From NCBI GenBank assembly GCA_964057225.1, contig OZ059894.1, positions 10,922,131-10,986,130 on the forward strand: a stretch of 64,000 bases of DNA. Reading direction: 5' to 3'. The notes under the pieces were generated by a model. It was not told the origin of the DNA. It searched no databases and saw only the letters and a list, made by a program, of their open reading frames with translations. Of the stretch, positions 60,601 through 64,000 are shown piece by piece (the stretch's first letter is position 1; each line of letters opens with the position of its first letter). Origin of the DNA: Auanema rhodensis (taxonomy: Eukaryota; Nematoda; Chromadorea; Rhabditida; Rhabditidae). Made by a program: the position numbers and the translations under genes.

Positions 60601-63600
60601 CGTTGACAATATCATTCTTACAGCAAATACAACAGCAGAAGCTATAAAGAAATGTAAAGAAACCCAAAAACTATTTACAGAAATAAACATGCATGTTCGC
60701 GAATTCTTGTCAAACGACGAACAAGTAATACAGAACCTTCCTGAAGAAGACAGATATCCGAACATGACAACCAAAATACTTGGCATATCTTTTAATAAAG
60801 AACACGACTCCTTCATTATCCCAATAAAAATAACAACGACTCACACAAGTTACACCAAGAGAATTCTACTCAGTCAGCTACACTCAATATTTGATCCCAT
60901 TGGATTAGCAGCACCATTACTGTTACCTCTCAAACTTATCTTGCGAGAAATCATAAACACAAAATTATCATGGGACCAACCCATTGAATCAGATAATATC
61001 AAACAATGGGAACAACATATTAATCACATTAACAATCAGCAATTGACCATGAAAAGATATTTTAAATTCTCTGAACATAAAACACAGTTATGGGTCTTTG
61101 CTGACGCAAGCAACCAAGCCATGGCCGCATGTTCATATTTCCAAACAAACGAGCAGATTAGTTCTCTGCTCAACGGTAAATCCCGCATAGCACCCAAAAA
61201 TAAGACCACAATTCCTCGATTAGAATTATTAGCCATCCGCTTAGCAGTACGAATGGCATTAGCTATTGTAACCATATGCCCGAAAGTGGCAAAAGTCAAC
61301 ATTGTAAGCGATAGCAACATCGCGCTATCATGGATTATTTCTCTAAAATCCCTCCCACTGTTCATTAAAAATCAAACAAACATTATAAATAAACAGCTAC
61401 ACCAAATCAAACAAGTATGTTGCAATGTAGAATTACATCATGTACAAACCTCGTACAATACTGCAGACATCGGATCCCGAGGTGCAGACATCGAGAAACT
61501 ACAAGATTCCGACTGGATAAAGGGTCCACATTGGTTAACTAAACTTTCCGCTCATAACCCTCTGACATCATTCGGCTCGCCTAAGAACTCTAACAGGAAT
61601 AACGCAGAATCAGAATCGGAGCATCACAATGTGGTCCACATAATTATAGACAATCTTCCAACCGATGATATTTGGAACATTCGTGAAAACTATGATGATG
61701 TGATCAAAACAATGACAACCGTAGGAAAATTATTCAAAAAATGGTTTCTTAAAGTCCATCCTAACAACGCCAACAAGTTGCAAAAAATAAAACATCTCAC
61801 ATCAACAGACACGAATACTGTTGAAGACATCAACATAATTGAAAAAATTTTGATCAGTAACAGCCAATCTAATATGAGCCTCGATGAGCTACAGCAAAGA
61901 AATATAAATTTAAAATTCTTCAAAGATACATGGGACATTTATCGCGTAAGAAGTCGTTTACAAAATACTCTTCTTCCCGAAGAGACAAAAAACCCTATAT
62001 TCCTTCTCAAAACAAACCCCATAGTTAAAAAACTGATCAACAAAATACACAAAGATAATAATCATCAAGGCAAAAATTTCACGCTTATTCAACTCAGACA
62101 AAAGTTCTATATACCAAAAATAACCGGAGTCATTAAGCAAACATTGAAAAACTGTGTGACATGTAAAAGATTTCAATCACATCCTTATGAATTACCAGAT
62201 ATGCCATCGCTACCAAAAGACAGAGCAATTCTTACAAGAGCATTCTTTTCAACAGGGTGTGATCTTATGGGCCCCTTCACCCTTCGAAATGGGTCTAAAG
62301 TCCATATTTGTCTGTTTACATGCATGACAACTAGAGCGGTTCACTTAGAGGTAGTCACCAATCAATCCACAGTTGCCTTTATGAATGCATTTAATAGATT
62401 TATTTCACGCAGAGGTACTCCAGAAATTATGCGCAGTGACTGCGCAGGAAACTTTATTCTGAGCTCAAAAATATTAGAAACCCTTGAAAAAACCTCGGAT
62501 TACAATGAAAGTAGCATACTAAACACATTAGCTCAAAGAAAAATTAAATGGATATACAGCACTCCGCTATCTCCTTGGAAAGGAGGTTGTTGGGAACGCT
62601 TAGTAGGTGTCACCAAATCATCCCTCAAAAAATGCTTCGTTCCTAGTCAAATGTCACTAGATGATTTACACACAGCTATTGTAAAAATAGAAGCCATAAT
62701 TAATACACGCCCACTCACTCATCCACACCCAGATAATTTAGATGCTTTACCCATAAGACCAATTGATTTTTTAACATCAGCAATAAAGTTTTCATTACCA
62801 GAAAACAATGATAACACTCATATATTCGATATTCACAGCGATATCCAAACGATTCAATCGACAGAACAAGCGCTCGAAGCTCTTCAGTTATCAGAAGACT
62901 CAGCGTCTAAATTCTGGACACGTTTCCAGGAGGAGTATCTAACTAGTTTAAAAGACATTTTCAAACATAAAAACAAGAGAAAAAATCACACAAATCTCTT
63001 TCCTCACAAGGATGAATTAGTAATAATACAAAACGACATGTCGCCACGAGGAACATGGAAACTAGGTCGCATTATTGAAACAATTACTAGTTCAGATGGC
63101 AACATACGTTCAGCAAAAGTTGCAACAAGCAACGGAAACATAATTACTCGATCCATCAATCAGCTCTATCCACTAGAGATAAGATGCAACACTAGCAACA
63201 ACAAAATCATAGAAGACAACTCACACATAGTCCAAGAAAATAATAGCTCAACAGATAGAATAGCACATACTGATACCGTATTAGACAACATACACTCCGA
63301 TCATCATATAGAACATACAGATGAAACAATACATGAGAACAATAACATAAATGATAGCAACCATAATTACGATATTGCATATGAATCAGACAACTCTCAA
63401 CATGATAATACATACACTCCAGAAACAGAGAATAATGAGGATGCAACAAACGATCGACCTCAAAATAAAACAAAACTATCATCAGTGAAAACAGCAAAAT
63501 ATACAGAACAAGATGAGGTCACTGAGAAGGAAAATATAAAAGCCTTCCCACTAAAAATGTCCTATGCCACACACCAAAGAAAAAATAAAATAAACCCAAA

Positions 63601-64000
63601 AATAGCAGCTGACATAATGAAAGCCCTTTCATTACCGATTATAATTACTTCGACATATGCCGAAGAAATCAATAGTTGCAAGGACTCTAACATGTTCACC
63701 ACAAAACTTATAGCGAATCCTCATTGCTCCCCAGAAATGGCAACATGGACAGTGATAATAACCATTATGGCAGTTACCCTCATAGTCTCTTGTCTATGCC
63801 GCATGGGCTACAGCCAATATAGATATAAGACATGGTCCAAAAACACTCAAACCATGCTCAACATCATGAAATTAAAACATAAAACAATCTCCGAACAAGA
63901 AGATCATGAAACTGATCAAAAAATAACAGAAGACCACAATGATACGTTGCAATTAAAACAAACGAACACACAAGACGCTAATATTGTGGATCATGAAACC
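57698..64000 (+). CDS. gag-pol: BEL/Pao Gag-Pol(-Env) polyprotein, open to window end
   Basis: Open from the ATG at 57698 to the last base (2101 codons, no stop seen). Domains: acidic coiled coil (1-170), Gag core (LPTFDGKPENFKSFWGRF, about 185), zinc knuckles (CVFCDSSEHRFYHC, CWICFSEKHKSSEC, CRNCQGDHNSSLC, about 387-450), protease (LIDEGSMRSFIS, about 547), RT (IVFDASAKQ 843, CDIKAAFLQI 888, YVDNIIL 968), RNase H (WVFADAS, 1132), integrase (HQGKNF, CDLMGP 1521, SDCAGNF 1579, GCWERLVG 1631), then a polar region and a membrane span (TVIITIMAVTLIVSCLC, about 2018). That layout matches the first BEL element, where Env follows, so Env is expected beyond the window. Odd point: the integrase second-Asp motif reads SDCAGNF in place of the usual SDNGGNF; the Asp itself is kept. 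Confidence 0.93.
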   Translation, partial: MSLLFVNHIKQSNQFLGELLTRYEMEVKDLPGILVDCDFHTEEEEETLSCLIIRWTKVQHQFKESLKNHQDNEKKFQKFYEASDKTLRKALDEQYIAFTSDEDFEPNIKKVQNAIIELDEHIMKAERILRKLRKTLHKNESEHNSNCSTENNETENKSNDQFLEIIKSFLHIQQSSIQKPAMSLPTFDGKPENFKSFWGRFDRLVHDNEQFTTLEKVNLLCESLKGDSQIAIRGIEPSAQNYELMREALVSEFGDYSSDINSLLTQLRNLRFASNNAKSCKETFGETKALIRQIEAAGATVSREMCTAMILNKFPYHIVEDILIYPNNYHSTKEMLTAVDHKIYSFFLKEQTRNSHEQKFRNHKENVTSVAHKENSVEQRKTQTWPCVFCDSSEHRFYHCTTFETPEKRRHGIRGKAICWICFSEKHKSSECRKQKCRNCQGDHNSSLCSQGRKNVQNIQKDKETPTIKKDQALLITTEELLNKKTTEYKQESDTNNRIPTEALNAPVSLNHIADTHNIEESQVILRTAMANIYNHNSKKYEQVRMLIDEGSMRSFISKDLSTKLGLPILGSQKKTFYGIGALSETHEVQDVKVIIGTSSGSLIVTKLFTKPMLTTPIRCPKLSKEDLKFIKTRKIKLANPQTNGESFTPDILIGMDRYKLFMHLNEETELPSRMRLKNSVFGHMIHGEAPLPDDNTQQEVILCSTVEEITKETSHKELLTNLFELDSIGINTENANADRTIDYYEEYSKDIKIENNRIIAPFPLKNNFKNLKNNKMPAYHRFVSLWRKLLHNPEMLSHYTTTIESYLKDNIVEQIPNNHQEPLEFYMPHHGVWKPSKANPLRIVFDASAKQKDSPSLNEIIHTGRSFITYIHDIMISCRTRPILITCDIKAAFLQIQLTENHKNLCKFFWIKNKEYPISHNNIITLRFNRLPFGITASPSVLNMGIKWFLESKVDNPLAMEILNNLYVDNIILTANTTAEAIKKCKETQKLFTEINMHVREFLSNDEQVIQNLPEEDRYPNMTTKILGISFNKEHDSFIIPIKITTTHTSYTKRILLSQLHSIFDPIGLAAPLLLPLKLILREIINTKLSWDQPIESDNIKQWEQHINHINNQQLTMKRYFKFSEHKTQLWVFADASNQAMAACSYFQTNEQISSLLNGKSRIAPKNKTTIPRLELLAIRLAVRMALAIVTICPKVAKVNIVSDSNIALSWIISLKSLPLFIKNQTNIINKQLHQIKQVCCNVELHHVQTSYNTADIGSRGADIEKLQDSDWIKGPHWLTKLSAHNPLTSFGSPKNSNRNNAESESEHHNVVHIIIDNLPTDDIWNIRENYDDVIKTMTTVGKLFKKWFLKVHPNNANKLQKIKHLTSTDTNTVEDINIIEKILISNSQSNMSLDELQQRNINLKFFKDTWDIYRVRSRLQNTLLPEETKNPIFLLKTNPIVKKLINKIHKDNNHQGKNFTLIQLRQKFYIPKITGVIKQTLKNCVTCKRFQSHPYELPDMPSLPKDRAILTRAFFSTGCDLMGPFTLRNGSKVHICLFTCMTTRAVHLEVVTNQSTVAFMNAFNRFISRRGTPEIMRSDCAGNFILSSKILETLEKTSDYNESSILNTLAQRKIKWIYSTPLSPWKGGCWERLVGVTKSSLKKCFVPSQMSLDDLHTAIVKIEAIINTRPLTHPHPDNLDALPIRPIDFLTSAIKFSLPENNDNTHIFDIHSDIQTIQSTEQALEALQLSEDSASKFWTRFQEEYLTSLKDIFKHKNKRKNHTNLFPHKDELVIIQNDMSPRGTWKLGRIIETITSSDGNIRSAKVATSNGNIITRSINQLYPLEIRCNTSNNKIIEDNSHIVQENNSSTDRIAHTDTVLDNIHSDHHIEHTDETIHENNNINDSNHNYDIAYESDNSQHDNTYTPETENNEDATNDRPQNKTKLSSVKTAKYTEQDEVTEKENIKAFPLKMSYATHQRKNKINPKIAADIMKALSLPIIITSTYAEEINSCKDSNMFTTKLIANPHCSPEMATWTVIITIMAVTLIVSCLCRMGYSQYRYKTWSKNTQTMLNIMKLKHKTISEQEDHETDQKITEDHNDTLQLKQTNTQDANIVDHET

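Larger units (their letters stand above)
57052..64000 (+). mobile_element. Second BEL/Pao element, continuing past the window
   Basis: LTR, tRNA-Gly primer site and one long frame. Sequence and primer site differ from the first BEL element. The 3' end and target duplication are outside the window. Confidence 0.93.

Overview
The window is animal, most probably nematode, repeat DNA with no ordinary host protein-coding gene. The 5S rRNA copies (119 nt) read close to remembered nematode 5S, and the U2 snRNA gene is canonical (conserved 5' end, GTAGTA branch-point pairing element, Sm site). The backbone is a mixed 5S-U2 array: 5S, about 440 bp of spacer, U2, about 1.7 kb of spacer, next 5S (unit about 2.5 kb). 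Part of the array is inverted, so it runs on the minus strand at 11711-19831, on the plus strand at 35591-38212 and on the minus strand again at 38213-57051. Three 5S copies and one U2 copy look intact. One 5S and two U2 copies are interrupted by retroelements and one 5S is truncated.

Layout: (1) 1-11710, a decayed Ty3/gypsy element on the plus strand whose 5' LTR ends at base 3. (2) 11711-19831, minus-strand array with two Utopia-type, U2-targeting, restriction-like-endonuclease retrotransposons (A full length, B 5'-truncated) serially inserted in one U2 gene, then a 5S gene. (3) 19832-35590, a gypsy element of the same group on the minus strand. Its gag is interrupted near codon 3 by a rearranged BEL/Pao element with perfect 126-bp inverted repeats (30027-34043). 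(4) 35591-38212, plus-strand 5S and intact U2. (5) 38213-45863, minus-strand array with Utopia D (a second family, one nonsense codon) and truncated Utopia C in one U2 gene, an intact 5S, and the first part of a split 5S. (6) 45864-56078, an apparently intact BEL/Pao element with LTRs that look identical by eye and a 5-bp target duplication inside the 5S gene. (7) 56079-57051, the rest of that 5S and spacer. (8) 57052-64000, a second BEL/Pao element running off the window with a continuous open frame from 57698.

The most unusual system is the gypsy group. In both copies an envelope-like glycoprotein lies between Gag and protease-RT-RNase H-integrase, not after integrase. Both copies also carry a small extra gene after integrase, with its own TATA-like box 45-55 bp upstream of the ATG. 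The Utopia insertions show a clear mechanism: full-length copies made 50-57 bp target duplications that restored the target upstream, and a second, truncated copy then landed there at each of two loci. The intact BEL element carries an antisense set of three splice-bounded exons and an additional zinc-knuckle gene between env and the 3' LTR.

All calls come from reading motifs and comparing copies within the window. No database search was run. Env breaks are described but not repaired.
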